Origin: Acidithiobacillus ferrianus
GTDB taxonomy: Bacteria; Pseudomonadota; Gammaproteobacteria; Acidithiobacillales; Acidithiobacillaceae
DNA length: 64,000 nucleotides
NCBI RefSeq assembly: GCF_010378095.1
Contig: NZ_WNJL01000001.1
Location: 62,001-126,000 of the forward strand
Direction of reading: 5' to 3'
The translations under genes were made by a program, and so were the position numbers. Of the stretch, positions 1-8,829 are shown one piece after another; positions within the stretch are counted from its first letter, which is position 1, and each line of letters begins with the position of its first letter. The notes under the pieces are model-generated. The model saw only the letters and a program-made list of their open reading frames with translations, was not told the origin of the DNA and did no database searches.

Positions 1-864
1 TACATCACTTCTCGCCACCCGGTTCGCTTCGGCAACGATCGCTGCAATGTTGTGTATGCTTTCCCGTGTCTGGGCCGCTGCATCGCCGGCGTGCATGGTT
101 GAATGCCCAACGATGCTGGCGGTTCCAGAGATGAAAAGGATATTTTGCGGTCCCAGGTCGATCCATCCGCCACGAGAAAATGTCGGGCTGCGTGGGCCGT
201 ATTTTTCGGGGTAGCGATACGCCTCGACCTGTCTCGGGTTTTCCAGGGCCACGGGGATGCATCGCCCGGCGAGAAAATGCACGATCAGCGCCTCCGCACG
301 GGTACCTACGGCCGTGGCTGCGGGAATGCTGCCGGTGTCTGAAAGGCGGTTGTGCGCGATAAAGGCATTCTGCCGTCCAATGTTAAACTGACGATAGTGT
401 TCCAGTTCCCGGGTATTGGAATTGATGTCTGGTATCCAGTTCCAGACGCGCAGCAGGCGGTGATGTTCGATGTCTTCAAGAAGTGTGAATATTTGCCGAT
501 AGGCTTCTTCTGTGCGTACCTGTAGCGATGATGGCCCGTGGTCGCCGTTTTGTCCTGCTGGGCAAGCGATGGCTTGGGTAATACTGCCAAAAATAAAATC
601 CGGGCTACGGCGATAGGTGATGTCGAAAAAGTCCGCTGAAACTACGGGTTGATCCGTGCTCCATATTTCGCAATTGTCCGGTCCCGAGAGGGGCAGGGGA
701 ATTTCGGCGATTCCGCGCGGTGCTTCCGGACGCGCTTCTGAGGTCGGAAGGGGATTGAACGTGACGATGCTGAGAATGTGTTCTCGCCGGAGCGCGAAAT
801 GCTCCATCGCTTCCGCGGTTGGCGCATAAGAAACGGAAAGTGGCGCGCGTCGGCTTGCTCTCAT
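1..864 (-). CDS. Chorismatase / pteridine-dependent dioxygenase-like protein (XanB2/FkbO/Hyg5 family), 3' end outside window
   Basis: Direct translation gives 288 uninterrupted residues that run off the left edge. The family hydrolyses chorismate to hydroxybenzoates or dihydroxy-cyclohexadiene acids. Family-like stretches are visible: YRQFNIGR at 157-164, PAATAVGT at 181-188, YGPRSPTFSR at 222-231, and the signature ISGTASIVGHS with a downstream H-x2-D-x3-Q-T-R-E run at 245-268. About 40-50 residues of a normal 330-340 aa protein are missing. I chose ATG 864 because GAGGG lies 8 bases upstream; an in-frame ATG at 879 has no such site. It follows the halogenase gene by 17 bases, so the two are probably one transcript. 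A XanB2-type product would supply 3- or 4-hydroxybenzoate as starter for an aryl polyene; the exact product cannot be read from the sequence. Confidence 0.85.
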   Translation of the reverse strand, partial: MRASRRAPLSVSYAPTAEAMEHFALRREHILSIVTFNPLPTSEARPEAPRGIAEIPLPLSGPDNCEIWSTDQPVVSADFFDITYRRSPDFIFGSITQAIACPAGQNGDHGPSSLQVRTEEAYRQIFTLLEDIEHHRLLRVWNWIPDINSNTRELEHYRQFNIGRQNAFIAHNRLSDTGSIPAATAVGTRAEALIVHFLAGRCIPVALENPRQVEAYRYPEKYGPRSPTFSRGGWIDLGPQNILFISGTASIVGHSTMHAGDAAAQTRESIHNIAAIVAEANRVARSDV

Positions 865-881
865 GTCATCTGCCCTCATGG

Positions 882-2204
882 TTATACTTTTATGTCATTT
901 TTCCGCTTTCTGTGTGCCGCCCAGGAACGGCCTATGTGTCGGGCGGAGGTGAGATAGTAGAGGAATTTGAAGAACTGAAGGGCAGGCCAAATGGGTGTCT
1001 TTCCAAAGATATCTCCGGCAAGGACCGAGAGCACCGCTTCTTTGGTCCGCACCATGTTACGCGGGCGCATAAACATATCGCGCATGGTGGGTTGGCTGAT
1101 GCGGTAAATATACCAGGAGAAAACGCTACCGCCGTGCCGGACTTTTTTGTCGAACCATTTAAGTATCGCCGCTGCGTTCTCCGGCTCACGAAGACACGCG
1201 TCAATAGCCTCCGCACCGAAGAAAGCACTTTGCATGGCGAGCATGACGCCGGATGAAAATACCGGATCGTAAAACGCGAAGGCATCTCCGAGCATGAGGT
1301 AGTTCGATCCATGGGTCTGGTCGCAGACATAGGAGTAGTTGCCGGTGGCTTCGACGTCGGTAATACGCTGCGCATCAGTCAGGCGCGCGGCCAAAGCCGG
1401 AGACATGGCGATCGTGTCATCAAAGAAGTCTTCTATGGATTTCTTTCGTGTTTTGAGATAGTAAGGCCAGACCACCGCTCCGATACTGGTCGTGCCATCC
1501 GCGAGCGGAATAAACCAAAACCAGCCGTGTTCAAACCAGAACAGCGAAATGTGTCCCTCCTCGTTGCTGGTGAGGCGATGTGCCCCGCGAAAATGCGCAT
1601 AAAGAGCGGAACTGTTATGTTTCGGATTGCTGCGTTTGGTTTTGAGGCGTGTTCCCAGGAAGGTGTCCCGGCCTGATGCATCCACGAGGAAACGGGCATG
1701 CCACGTCTCCTTGCGTCCGTCATTTCCTTGTGAATGTACTAACACCCCGCCATTGCCGGGTAAAAAATCTACCGCGTGAGCGCGGCAGCCCTCGACGGTT
1801 TTCGCTCCCTTTCGGATGGCGTTGCGGAATAGGATATGGTCGAAGTCCGCACGCCGTACCTGATAAGCCATGGGCATGGATTTATCCCAGGCGTCGGCAA
1901 ATAAAAAGGTTTGCGTTTTTTCCGCGTGGTAGGGCGAGTTGAATTCTGCCCCCCATTTTTTCATCCCAATGCGATCTACTTCCTCAGCCACACCCAACTG
2001 GCGCAACAGCGGCAGGTTGGCGGGCAGCAGCGATTCCCCTATGTGAAATCTTGGATGATTCGCTTTTTCAAGGATGGTGACCTGATAGCCGCGTTCCGCC
2101 AGGCGTGCGCCGACCGTCGAGCCGGCCGGTCCGCCTCCTATGACGAGGACATCACACGCCTGTGCCGCGGTATTTTCACCGGATGGTTGCTGTTCTTTGA
2201 TCAT
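882..2204 (-). CDS. FAD-dependent halogenase-like oxidoreductase (tryptophan halogenase superfamily)
   Basis: 440 aa flavoprotein. The dinucleotide-binding GGGPAG is at 23-28, HIGESLLP at 54-61, a Lys pair (82-83) where halogenases carry the catalytic lysine, the halogenase signature W-x-W-x-I-P at 228-233 (WFWFIP), and GDAFAFYDPVFSSG (307-320) contacting FAD. Known members use FADH2, O2 and halide to chlorinate or brominate aromatic or carrier-bound substrates; the W-x-W-x-I-P motif separates them from related monooxygenases. ATG 2204 has AGGA 8 bases upstream. It lies between a NodB deacetylase and a chorismatase, which suggests tailoring of a hydroxybenzoate-derived pigment as in brominated xanthomonadins. 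Substrate and halide are inferred; a non-halogenating oxidoreductase is possible. Confidence 0.82.
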   Translation of the reverse strand: MIKEQQPSGENTAAQACDVLVIGGGPAGSTVGARLAERGYQVTILEKANHPRFHIGESLLPANLPLLRQLGVAEEVDRIGMKKWGAEFNSPYHAEKTQTFLFADAWDKSMPMAYQVRRADFDHILFRNAIRKGAKTVEGCRAHAVDFLPGNGGVLVHSQGNDGRKETWHARFLVDASGRDTFLGTRLKTKRSNPKHNSSALYAHFRGAHRLTSNEEGHISLFWFEHGWFWFIPLADGTTSIGAVVWPYYLKTRKKSIEDFFDDTIAMSPALAARLTDAQRITDVEATGNYSYVCDQTHGSNYLMLGDAFAFYDPVFSSGVMLAMQSAFFGAEAIDACLREPENAAAILKWFDKKVRHGGSVFSWYIYRISQPTMRDMFMRPRNMVRTKEAVLSVLAGDIFGKTPIWPALQFFKFLYYLTSARHIGRSWAAHRKRKNDIKV

Positions 2205-2250
2205 ATACGGTCCTTCAGTGGATCGGTTTCATGGTAACTACGCGGACGGG

Positions 2251-3045
2251 CTAACTCAAAGTATCCTCTTTTGGCCTGTAAACCGTGGAGGTGGTCGCGG
2301 TGGATCGGTCATGAAATATCATCGATAAAGACACGCTATGCAACTGTTTGTGCTCGCACAGCGCGAGCAATCTGGGGAGTACCTCCAACACCAGCAGGTG
2401 GCCAGTGACCGTGCGCCGGGTGTTGCTGTCATGTAATAGCAGGATGTCGCCGGCGGCCAGGTTGCGGCTGAGGCGATTGAGCACGGTGTCCGGATTTCCA
2501 CATGTGGTGTCGTAACCGCGTCGGGTCCAGGCAACGTGTTGCAAGGCCAGTTTTCGCAATATCGCTCCCAGGAATGGACTGCGGAATCCGAAAGGTGCGC
2601 GAAAGAAGCGTGGCGCCACCCCGAATGCCGCGTCTTGGATGGCTTTTTGCGCATTCATAATGTCACGCTTCAGCCGTTTCGGGCCGTTGAACGCGAAGAG
2701 CGTGCGATGGTGATAACTATGATTCTCCACACTATGGCCTCGACGCACTATCTCGGCGACTAACTCCGGGTGCGCGGCAACTTTTTCGCCAATGCAAAAA
2801 AAAGTGGCTTTGGCGTTGTACAGATCCAGGTGATCCAGTATTTGCGGGGTTACTTCTTCATGTGGTCCGTCATCGAAGGTGAGCGCAATTTCGCGGCGTG
2901 CAATGGCGGCCGGAGGCAGGCGGACCATATTCGGGCTGATCAATGTGCAACGGGGACAAAGCACCAGCAGGGTCACAATGATCTGGCTGAATATGATACC
3001 TGCGAAAATATACGAGAGGACGGTTCCTGGCATGGGGAGATACAC
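2251..3045 (-). CDS. Membrane-anchored polysaccharide deacetylase (NodB/CE4 family)
   Basis: 264 aa. One hydrophobic segment at about 8-30 is followed by a NodB domain: motif 1 TFDDGP (56-61, catalytic base and metal Asp), motif 2 HSYHH (109-113, metal-binding His pair), and later RAPFGFRSP and LLLHDS. CE4 enzymes remove N- or O-acetyl groups from sugars with a divalent metal; the anchor places the domain at the inner membrane, probably on the periplasmic side. The start is GTG 3045, or ATG 3033 four codons later; neither has a clear ribosome binding site. It is the first gene seen of the minus-strand set leading to the halogenase (46-base gap). Substrate is unknown; the context is pigment rather than peptidoglycan or capsule. 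Confidence 0.8.
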   Translation of the reverse strand: MYLPMPGTVLSYIFAGIIFSQIIVTLLVLCPRCTLISPNMVRLPPAAIARREIALTFDDGPHEEVTPQILDHLDLYNAKATFFCIGEKVAAHPELVAEIVRRGHSVENHSYHHRTLFAFNGPKRLKRDIMNAQKAIQDAAFGVAPRFFRAPFGFRSPFLGAILRKLALQHVAWTRRGYDTTCGNPDTVLNRLSRNLAAGDILLLHDSNTRRTVTGHLLVLEVLPRLLALCEHKQLHSVSLSMIFHDRSTATTSTVYRPKEDTLS

Positions 3046-3500
3046 GTTACGCTATGGGCCTGGGGATGGCCTGGTGATAGAACATGAGGGGTTGCGTCAA
3101 TACTTTTCTCCATGTTAACCCGGTTGACGGCGGAAATGATATATGCCCGGTAAGATGGTCAATGCCGGACGTCGCCGATCTGTGGAGCGATATCGGCCCC
3201 TTGCTATTCCCTGCCGTGCAGATGGGCGGTGATTATGGCACAAGGTTTTCGTGGCGACCATGGAAGTGCATGTGTCACGTCTCCGTTCCGCTTGGGAGTA
3301 CGCCACCGGGGACAAGAGGTTTTTATGGCTGTCTTGAGAATTCCGAAAAATCGTCTATAACCGCTTTAAGGATTGCGTTTGGAGGCCGTGGCGACAGGGT
3401 GGGGCCGCACGTTTCTGGTCTGTCCCACCGGGGTGGCTGACCTTTTCTCTTCCGGGCGGTTTTTCAATGGATGGGCGCTGACGATGATGGAGAGTGAAAA
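3046..3500. other. Gene-free divergent intergenic region (455 bp)
   Basis: Separates the minus-strand pigment-type genes from plus-strand sspB. I see no convincing coding frame: open frames here are short and match no family. One good sigma70-type promoter candidate for sspB is present (listed separately). No clear promoter for the minus-strand deacetylase was recognised. Confidence 0.6.
3334..3361 (+). promoter_or_regulatory. Predicted sigma70 promoter for sspB
   Basis: TTGAGA (3334-3339), 16-base spacer, TATAAC (3356-3361). A transcript starting near 3368 would carry a leader of about 130 bases before the TTG start of sspB. Prediction from hexamer match only. Confidence 0.45.
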
Positions 3501-3914
3501 TTGTTACCTGAGAGTGCTAAGCCTTATCTGCTCAATGCCGTCTATCAGTGGTGCGTGGATCAGGGATATACGCCCTATATCCTGGTGGTCGTGGCTTATC
3601 CGGGGGTATCCGTCCCAAGCGGCTATGAAAAGGATGGACGGATGATTCTCGATGTCTCGCCACGGGCTTGCCACGGCCTCAGCATGGTGGACGATTGGAT
3701 TTCCTTCAATGCCCGCTTTGGGGGGATCGCGCGGACGGTGGATGTGCCGATGGCAGCCGTGACGGCGATTTACGCCGCGGAAACGCAGGAAGGGATGGGC
3801 TTCGCCGATCCCGAGATTCCGACCACGCCCCCCGCGTCCCCGGAAGGAGGCGGTGTTGAGGATACCGATACGCCAAGTAAGCCAGAACGCCCTTCACTGC
3901 GAGTGGTGAAGTGA
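3501..3914 (+). CDS. sspB: ClpXP protease specificity-enhancing factor SspB
   Basis: 137 aa. The N-terminal half has the SspB fold sequence (PYLLNAVYQWCVDQGYTPYI, then VSPRA and FNARFGG); a Pro/Glu-rich flexible linker ends in the short basic tail SLRVVK, corresponding to the ClpX-binding peptide of known SspB. SspB tethers ssrA-tagged proteins from stalled ribosomes to ClpXP. Translation begins at TTG 3501: GGAG lies 8 bases upstream and an in-frame stop at 3495 excludes any longer form. The last four bases overlap the GTG start of the transglycosylase gene, so the two are translationally coupled. The usual partner sspA is 28 kb away on the other strand. Confidence 0.93.
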   Translation: MLPESAKPYLLNAVYQWCVDQGYTPYILVVVAYPGVSVPSGYEKDGRMILDVSPRACHGLSMVDDWISFNARFGGIARTVDVPMAAVTAIYAAETQEGMGFADPEIPTTPPASPEGGGVEDTDTPSKPERPSLRVVK

Positions 3915-4576
3915 GATTCGGCCTGATTCTCGGTGCGGCGCTGCTCCTTTGCGGAGGCGTGGCGGAAGCCGATATCTATGCCTATACCGATAATAATGGA
4001 GTGGTGCATCTGACCAATGTGCCTGCTGGAAATGACCGGTACCGGATGGTGATGCGAACGCCGAAAATGCCGGTGGCCGTGGCGCGCGCGGACTTTAACC
4101 GGATGGCCCGGGCGCGTTATCAGCGGTTGATTCAGACGGCGGCCAGCCGTTACGGGGTGAGTTCGGCGCTGATCAACGCCGTGATTAGCGCCGAATCCGG
4201 TTATAACGCCGGGGCGGTTTCACCCAAGGGGGCGATTGGGCTCATGCAACTCATTCCGGCAACGGCGGATCGCTTCGGGGTGGCCGATTCGTTCAGTCCG
4301 GTCGACAACATCAATGGGGGCACGGCGTATCTGGCCCATTTGCTGCGGGTATTCAGCGGTGACCTGAAACTCGCCGTAGCGGCCTACAACGCGGGTTCGA
4401 AGGCGGTGATTCAGGCGGGCTATCACATTCCGCCCTTTGCGGAAACGCGGGCTTACGTTCCGCGGGTACTTGCCTATTACCAAAAATACCTGGGGGACAG
4501 CGGCAACGCGGCGGATGTGGCCCCGCGGCCGGTGGTGAATGCCGCTCCGCAACTGATTCAGATATCCAATCCATAG
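3911..4576 (+). CDS. Secreted lytic transglycosylase (SLT family) with N-terminal DUF4124-like segment
   Basis: 221 aa. A signal peptide (1-20, likely cleavage after VAEA) leads into a short DUF4124-type stretch (DIYAYTDNNGVVHLTNVP), then an SLT domain from about residue 68: catalytic Glu95 in SAESGYN, GLMQLIPATA (110-119) and AYNAG (158-162). The enzyme would cleave MurNAc-GlcNAc bonds in periplasmic peptidoglycan, leaving 1,6-anhydro ends. It starts with GTG overlapping the sspB stop (GTGA). The 3' end overlaps the convergent fis-like gene by 19 bases, leaving no room for a terminator between them. Confidence 0.9.
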   Translation: MRFGLILGAALLLCGGVAEADIYAYTDNNGVVHLTNVPAGNDRYRMVMRTPKMPVAVARADFNRMARARYQRLIQTAASRYGVSSALINAVISAESGYNAGAVSPKGAIGLMQLIPATADRFGVADSFSPVDNINGGTAYLAHLLRVFSGDLKLAVAAYNAGSKAVIQAGYHIPPFAETRAYVPRVLAYYQKYLGDSGNAADVAPRPVVNAAPQLIQISNP

Positions 4577-4806
4577 GCCTGCAGTTTTTTGCGCAGGGTA
4601 TTGCGATTGATGCCCAGCCACTGGGCCGCCATGCCGCGTTGTCCGCTGCAGTGCTGCAGTGTGTTGGCGAGCAGGGCGCGCTCCACTTCGTCCATGATCA
4701 GCGCGTGCAGGTTGCTGGGCGCTTCGTCTTGCAAATCCGCCAAATAGCGATCCATGACGAGCATCACGCAATCACTCAGGGAGAGGTTCGTGGTTTCCAT
4801 GGCCAC
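4558..4806 (-). CDS. fis: Fis-family DNA-binding protein
   Basis: 82 aa with the Fis C-terminal helix-turn-helix at about 50-80 (GMAAQWLGINRNTLRKKLQ), the part that bends DNA in nucleoid-associated Fis and is shared with NtrC-type activators. The N-terminal part is shorter than in E. coli Fis (98 aa). It is last in the aroQ-accB-accC-prmA operon, 4 bases after the zinc-ribbon gene, consistent with the fis neighbourhood (near prmA) common in proteobacteria. It overlaps the convergent transglycosylase gene by 19 bases. Whether it acts as a global nucleoid protein here is inferred. Confidence 0.85.
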   Translation of the reverse strand: MAMETTNLSLSDCVMLVMDRYLADLQDEAPSNLHALIMDEVERALLANTLQHCSGQRGMAAQWLGINRNTLRKKLQAYGLDI

Positions 4807-4810
4807 CTCC

Positions 4811-5443
4811 TCAGGAACGGCTGAGAAGGGTGACTTGGTAACCGGCAGCCGTTGTCAGGGCCGGGCTGCTGAGGATGAACGGTACGGCCGTCTCCGGGAC
4901 GAATCCGGCATCGGGAGGAAAGTGGGCGTTCAAATATTGCTCTGGGGTGAAATGCAGGTGGGCAATGGGTGCGCCATAAACGTTGCTTAAGGTGACTTCG
5001 ATCACCGGATAGGCCTGGACATGGTGGGCCACGTTTTCGATGCTGCCGCTAATGCGCGCCAAGTGGTCGCCCAGCGGAGTGACGGCACTGCGGATAATGC
5101 GTATTTTCTTGTTGGGGCCCGGCCAGGGGATGCGGATCCCCAATTGCGCTGCGCCCGCGAGCAAGGCGCGGCGCACCGGGGTACTGGTGGCGGCATAACT
5201 ATAGCTGCGTGTCCACCAAAGCACCTGCCCGATCAGGGCGATAAACAGAAGGACGATCATCAGGATCAGCGAGAAACGGCCCAGGCGGTAGCCCAGGCCA
5301 TTCCCCGCGCGCACCTCTTCCGCAGCCACATCAACCTGGAATACATATTGACAGACGCCGCACTTCGCCTGGTAGCGATGGTCGCGCAGGGCTTTGCTGT
5401 CGGCGGCAAAGGTGGATTCACAGCGGGGGCAGGTGATTTCCAT
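4811..5443 (-). CDS. Zinc-ribbon and DUF3426 membrane protein (MJ0042 family)
   Basis: 210 aa. An N-terminal zinc ribbon (Cys5, Cys8, Cys28, Cys31) is followed by a single transmembrane helix at about 57-77 and a C-terminal DUF3426-like domain. The order cytoplasmic ribbon, one membrane pass, periplasmic domain is typical of this family, which often sits beside prmA and fis, as here. Function is unknown. The start is 3 bases after the prmA stop and the stop is 4 bases before fis, so it is a true operon member. Confidence 0.82.
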   Translation of the reverse strand: MEITCPRCESTFAADSKALRDHRYQAKCGVCQYVFQVDVAAEEVRAGNGLGYRLGRFSLILMIVLLFIALIGQVLWWTRSYSYAATSTPVRRALLAGAAQLGIRIPWPGPNKKIRIIRSAVTPLGDHLARISGSIENVAHHVQAYPVIEVTLSNVYGAPIAHLHFTPEQYLNAHFPPDAGFVPETAVPFILSSPALTTAAGYQVTLLSRS

Positions 5444-5446
5444 GGC

Positions 5447-6325
5447 TCATACTCCGGGTTTGCGCTGGCCGTAGATGAGCGACCAGTCTGCTTCGTGTTG
5501 TGCGACGGCGAGATCAAAATAAGGGGCGTAGGCGGCGCTCAACTCCGCCTCCTGGCGATGCAGGATGCCCGACAGCGCAATCCAGCCGCCAGGGCGAACC
5601 AGGGCGGCGAGGATGGGTGCGAGGGCGAGCAACGGGGCAGCGAGAATGTTGGCGATCAGCAGATGCGCCAGGGGCAGATCGGCATTTTCCGGTAGTGTGA
5701 GGTGCAGGTTGCTGCTGACGCCATTGCGCTCGGCATTGACGGCGGCCACCTGGAGTGCGGTGGGGTCGGTATCGACGCCGAAAGCCTGGCTGGCACCGAG
5801 CAACAGTCCGGCGATGGCGAGGATGCCCGAGCCACAACCGTAATCGATCAGGTATTCCCCGCCGCGAACATGCGCCTCCAGAAAATGGAGGCAGAGGGCC
5901 GTGGTGGCGTGGGCACCCGTGCCGAAAGCTTGGCCAGGGTCTAGGTGCAGGACGTGGCGGGCATTGGCCGGCGCCGTGTCCCAACTGGGGACTACCCAGA
6001 GCCGACCAAAGTGGCGAGCGGGGAAGGCGGCTTGTGTCGCCGCTACCCAGTCTTGTTCCTCCAGCGCCGTGATGCGCGCGGCGAATTGCTGCCAGTTCGA
6101 CGTGCTGACCAAAGTGTGCAGGGTGGCTTCACTGTGGTCGGCGGCGGCGAAGAGGGCCTGGCACCGACTGTTCTGCCAGATCTCACCCTCGACAAATACC
6201 GCTGCGCTGTCCTCTCCTTCGAGAAGGGTGACAGCCTCTGCGCCAGCATCCAGCAACCGCGCTTCGATAGCTTCCGCCGCCGCCGCGGGCACCCGCATAT
6301 CGAGCCGCCACCAGGCGATTTTCAT
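5447..6325 (-). CDS. prmA: Ribosomal protein L11 methyltransferase PrmA
   Basis: 292 aa, normal length. The N-terminal substrate-recognition domain precedes a Rossmann SAM-binding domain: [14 protein letters not shown] (129-142), [10 protein letters not shown] (161-170) and a later [10 protein letters not shown]. PrmA trimethylates Lys and the N-terminal amino group of ribosomal protein L11. ATG 6325 overlaps the accC stop (ATGA). Placement between acetyl-CoA carboxylase genes and fis is a common proteobacterial arrangement. Confidence 0.95.
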   Translation of the reverse strand: MKIAWWRLDMRVPAAAAEAIEARLLDAGAEAVTLLEGEDSAAVFVEGEIWQNSRCQALFAAADHSEATLHTLVSTSNWQQFAARITALEEQDWVAATQAAFPARHFGRLWVVPSWDTAPANARHVLHLDPGQAFGTGAHATTALCLHFLEAHVRGGEYLIDYGCGSGILAIAGLLLGASQAFGVDTDPTALQVAAVNAERNGVSSNLHLTLPENADLPLAHLLIANILAAPLLALAPILAALVRPGGWIALSGILHRQEAELSAAYAPYFDLAVAQHEADWSLIYGQRKPGV

Positions 6326-7668
6326 AGGGCGAGCAGAGCCTCCAGATAGTGGATGTGGACTCCCCCAGCCGTATATTGGGCTTCTTCAAGAATACGTCGG
6401 TGTAGGAGGAGGTTGGTCTGGATGCCCTCGATGGTCGTTTCGCGCAAGGCGCTGCGCATGCGCATGTCGGCCTCCTCCCGATCCCGGCCAAAGGCAATGA
6501 TCTTGCCGATCATGGAATCGTAGAAGGGCGGCACCCGATAACCGGCGTAGATGTGGCTGTCGACCCGAATACCCGGGCCACCGGGCGGGTGCCAGGCCGT
6601 GATCTGTCCTGGTGAAGGCACGAAGTGTTCCGGATCTTCGGCGTTGATGCGGCACTCTATGGCGTGGCCTTGGAAGGCGATGTCCCCCTGCCGGAATCCG
6701 AGGGGTTGGCCCGCCGCGATGTGAATTTGGGCCTTGACAATATCGATTCCGGTGATCAGCTCGGTGACCGGGTGCTCGACCTGTATCCGCGTATTCATTT
6801 CAATGAAGTAGAAAGTGCGACTGCCCGGATCGTAGAGAAATTCGATGGTGCCCGCACCCCGGTAACCCATGTCCTCGCACGCCTTGACCACGGCCGCACC
6901 GATTTCGGCGCGCTGGGCGGCGGTGATCCCGGGGGCGGGGGCCTCCTCGATCACCTTTTGATGGCGGCGCTGTACCGAACAGTCGCGTTCACCCAGATGC
7001 ACGCAGTGACCGTGGCTGTCGCAGAGTATTTGAAACTCGATGTGGCGCGGCGTTTCCAGAAACTTTTCCATATACAGGGTGGGGTTGCCGAAGGCTTTGT
7101 CCGCCTCGGCGCGGGTAAGGTTGGCGGCGTTGAGGAGATGTGCCTCCGTATGTACCACGCGCATACCGCGACCGCCGCCGCCGCCGGATGCCTTGAGAAT
7201 CACTGGATAACCGACCTCCCGGGCAAGCGCCTTGAGTGCTTCGTTGTCTTCGGGAAGTGGACCGTCGGAGCCAGGCACGCAGGGCACCCCCGCTTTTTTC
7301 ATGGCGGCCTTGGCGGCAATCTTATCACCCATCAGTCGAATGGTTTCGGCGCGCGGGCCGATGAAGGCGAAGCCGCTGTTTTCCACGCGTTCGGCGAAGT
7401 CGGCGTTTTCTGAAAGGAATCCGTAACCAGGATGGATGGCTTCGGCATCGGTGACTTCGGCGGCGGCGATGACGGCGGGGATGTTCAGGTAGCTTTTGTC
7501 GCTGGCGGCCGGTCCAATGCATACCGACTCATCGGCGAGTTTGACGTGCAGGAGGTCCCGATCGGGCTCGGAGTGGACGGCGACGGTGCGGATGCCTAGT
7601 TCGCGGCAGGCGCGCTGAATGCGCAACGCAATTTCGCCCCGGTTCGCGATGAGAATTTTTTCGAACAT
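6322..7668 (-). CDS. accC: Biotin carboxylase subunit of acetyl-CoA carboxylase
   Basis: 448 aa from [10 protein letters not shown], the universal AccC start; the frame is open further upstream but would overlap accB. The ATP-grasp fold shows the glycine-rich loop [10 protein letters not shown] (161-170) and later [16 protein letters not shown]. It carboxylates biotin on AccB with ATP and bicarbonate, the first half-reaction of malonyl-CoA formation. It starts one base after the accB stop and overlaps prmA by 4 bases. Carboxyltransferase genes accA and accD are not in the window. Confidence 0.96.
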   Translation of the reverse strand: MFEKILIANRGEIALRIQRACRELGIRTVAVHSEPDRDLLHVKLADESVCIGPAASDKSYLNIPAVIAAAEVTDAEAIHPGYGFLSENADFAERVENSGFAFIGPRAETIRLMGDKIAAKAAMKKAGVPCVPGSDGPLPEDNEALKALAREVGYPVILKASGGGGGRGMRVVHTEAHLLNAANLTRAEADKAFGNPTLYMEKFLETPRHIEFQILCDSHGHCVHLGERDCSVQRRHQKVIEEAPAPGITAAQRAEIGAAVVKACEDMGYRGAGTIEFLYDPGSRTFYFIEMNTRIQVEHPVTELITGIDIVKAQIHIAAGQPLGFRQGDIAFQGHAIECRINAEDPEHFVPSPGQITAWHPPGGPGIRVDSHIYAGYRVPPFYDSMIGKIIAFGRDREEADMRMRSALRETTIEGIQTNLLLHRRILEEAQYTAGGVHIHYLEALLAL

Positions 7669-7669
7669 C

Positions 7670-8134
7670 TCAATCCTCGGGAGCAATGATGAACAAGGGC
7701 TCACCATATTCGACGGGTTGACCGTTGCTGGCAAGCACCTTGATCACTTTGCCGGAGACATCGGCTTCGATTTCGTTCAGCAGTTTCATGGCTTCGATGA
7801 TGCAGAGGGTTTGTCCGGCTTTGATGGCGCTGCCTTCCTCCACGAAGGGCGCGGCCTCCGGGGAGGCCGCGCGATAAAAGGTGCCGACCATGGGGGATTT
7901 GATCACGTAGCCTTGGGGCGGTGGCTCGATGGGGGGTGCCACCGCCGGAGCCGTGGCTGGGGCGGCGGCCGCCATTGCCGGTGCGGGGTGGATGTAAGCG
8001 GCGGCCGGCGCCGCGTGGGCAGGGGCGGCGTGGCGGGTGATGCGGACTTTGCTTTCGCCTTCCACCACCTCTATTTCATCGATGGCGCTCTTTTCCAGCA
8101 ACTCGGCCAGGCGACGGATGAATTGGATATCCAT
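7670..8134 (-). CDS. accB: Biotin carboxyl carrier protein of acetyl-CoA carboxylase
   Basis: 154 aa. The N-terminal segment is joined by an Ala/Pro-rich hinge (about 36-75) to the biotinyl domain, where the attachment motif is EAMKL with Lys117 as predicted biotinylation site (Leu in place of the common Met after Lys). PMVGTFYR and VEYGEPLF are typical. It carries the carboxyl group between AccC and AccAD. Located 19 bases after aroQ and 1 base before accC. Confidence 0.95.
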   Translation of the reverse strand: MDIQFIRRLAELLEKSAIDEIEVVEGESKVRITRHAAPAHAAPAAAYIHPAPAMAAAAPATAPAVAPPIEPPPQGYVIKSPMVGTFYRAASPEAAPFVEEGSAIKAGQTLCIIEAMKLLNEIEADVSGKVIKVLASNGQPVEYGEPLFIIAPED

Positions 8135-8153
8135 GCTCTTTCCTTCAGATCAA

Positions 8154-8615
8154 TTATGGGTTGTGACGTTTCCGACGCCGGTGAATGGCATCCAGTGCCA
8201 GGAGGTATCCATCTGCGCCTAATCCCGCAATGACGCCCTGGGCGAGATCGGAAAAATAGGAGTGACGACGGAAAGGTTCCCGGGCATGGATGTTGGACAA
8301 ATGCACTTCAATGAAAGGAATCCGGACAGCCGCCAGGGCATCGCGCAAGGCGATGCTGGTGTGCGTAAAGGCGGCCGGATTGATGATAATGTCAGATACC
8401 CCCTGCGTACCGGCCGCCTGCACAGCATCGATCAGCAGATGCTCGGCATTGCTTTGCAGGCTGCGCAATGTCCAGCCCCATTCCTGCGCGCGCGATTGCA
8501 TCTCGGCATCGATCTCTGCGAGAGTTGCCGGGCCGTAGTGACCGGGCTCGCGGCTGCCCAGCAGGTTCAGATTGGGACCATGCAGCGCGAGGATATGAGG
8601 AGGAGATGCAACCAT
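8154..8615 (-). CDS. aroQ: Type II 3-dehydroquinate dehydratase
   Basis: 153 aa. Signature [20 protein letters not shown] near the N-terminus includes the catalytic Tyr; [17 protein letters not shown] and [20 protein letters not shown] carry further active-site residues. It converts 3-dehydroquinate to 3-dehydroshikimate in the shikimate pathway, upstream of chorismate. aroQ-accB-accC is a classic gene order. It heads this minus-strand operon; the promoter must lie in the 214-base gap before the divergent di-iron gene, where AGTATA (8634-8639; TATACT on the minus strand) is a possible -10 without a clear -35. Confidence 0.95.
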   Translation of the reverse strand: MVASPPHILALHGPNLNLLGSREPGHYGPATLAEIDAEMQSRAQEWGWTLRSLQSNAEHLLIDAVQAAGTQGVSDIIINPAAFTHTSIALRDALAAVRIPFIEVHLSNIHAREPFRRHSYFSDLAQGVIAGLGADGYLLALDAIHRRRKRHNP

Positions 8616-8829
8616 AGATTCCGCGTAACATCGAGTATAGGCATGGAGTCTGCCGCAAATAGCCGCATAAATCTAGGTCATGACTGTCTTATGACGGTTC
8701 CCGGGCCTATGTTGCGGGGCGTTGCCAGACCATCGCTCAAGGCGTGGATTTGGCGTAGAATAGGGCGAAGTTGCCGACAAGACTTCGTGGGTACCCGTAC
8801 CGAGATCGCGAAAGAGAGGTCATTTTGCC

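Noticed and set aside
3115..3315. Minus-strand 66-codon frame in the 3046-3500 gap
   Set aside because: Arg/Thr-rich composition typical of chance frames, no ribosome site, no family resemblance.
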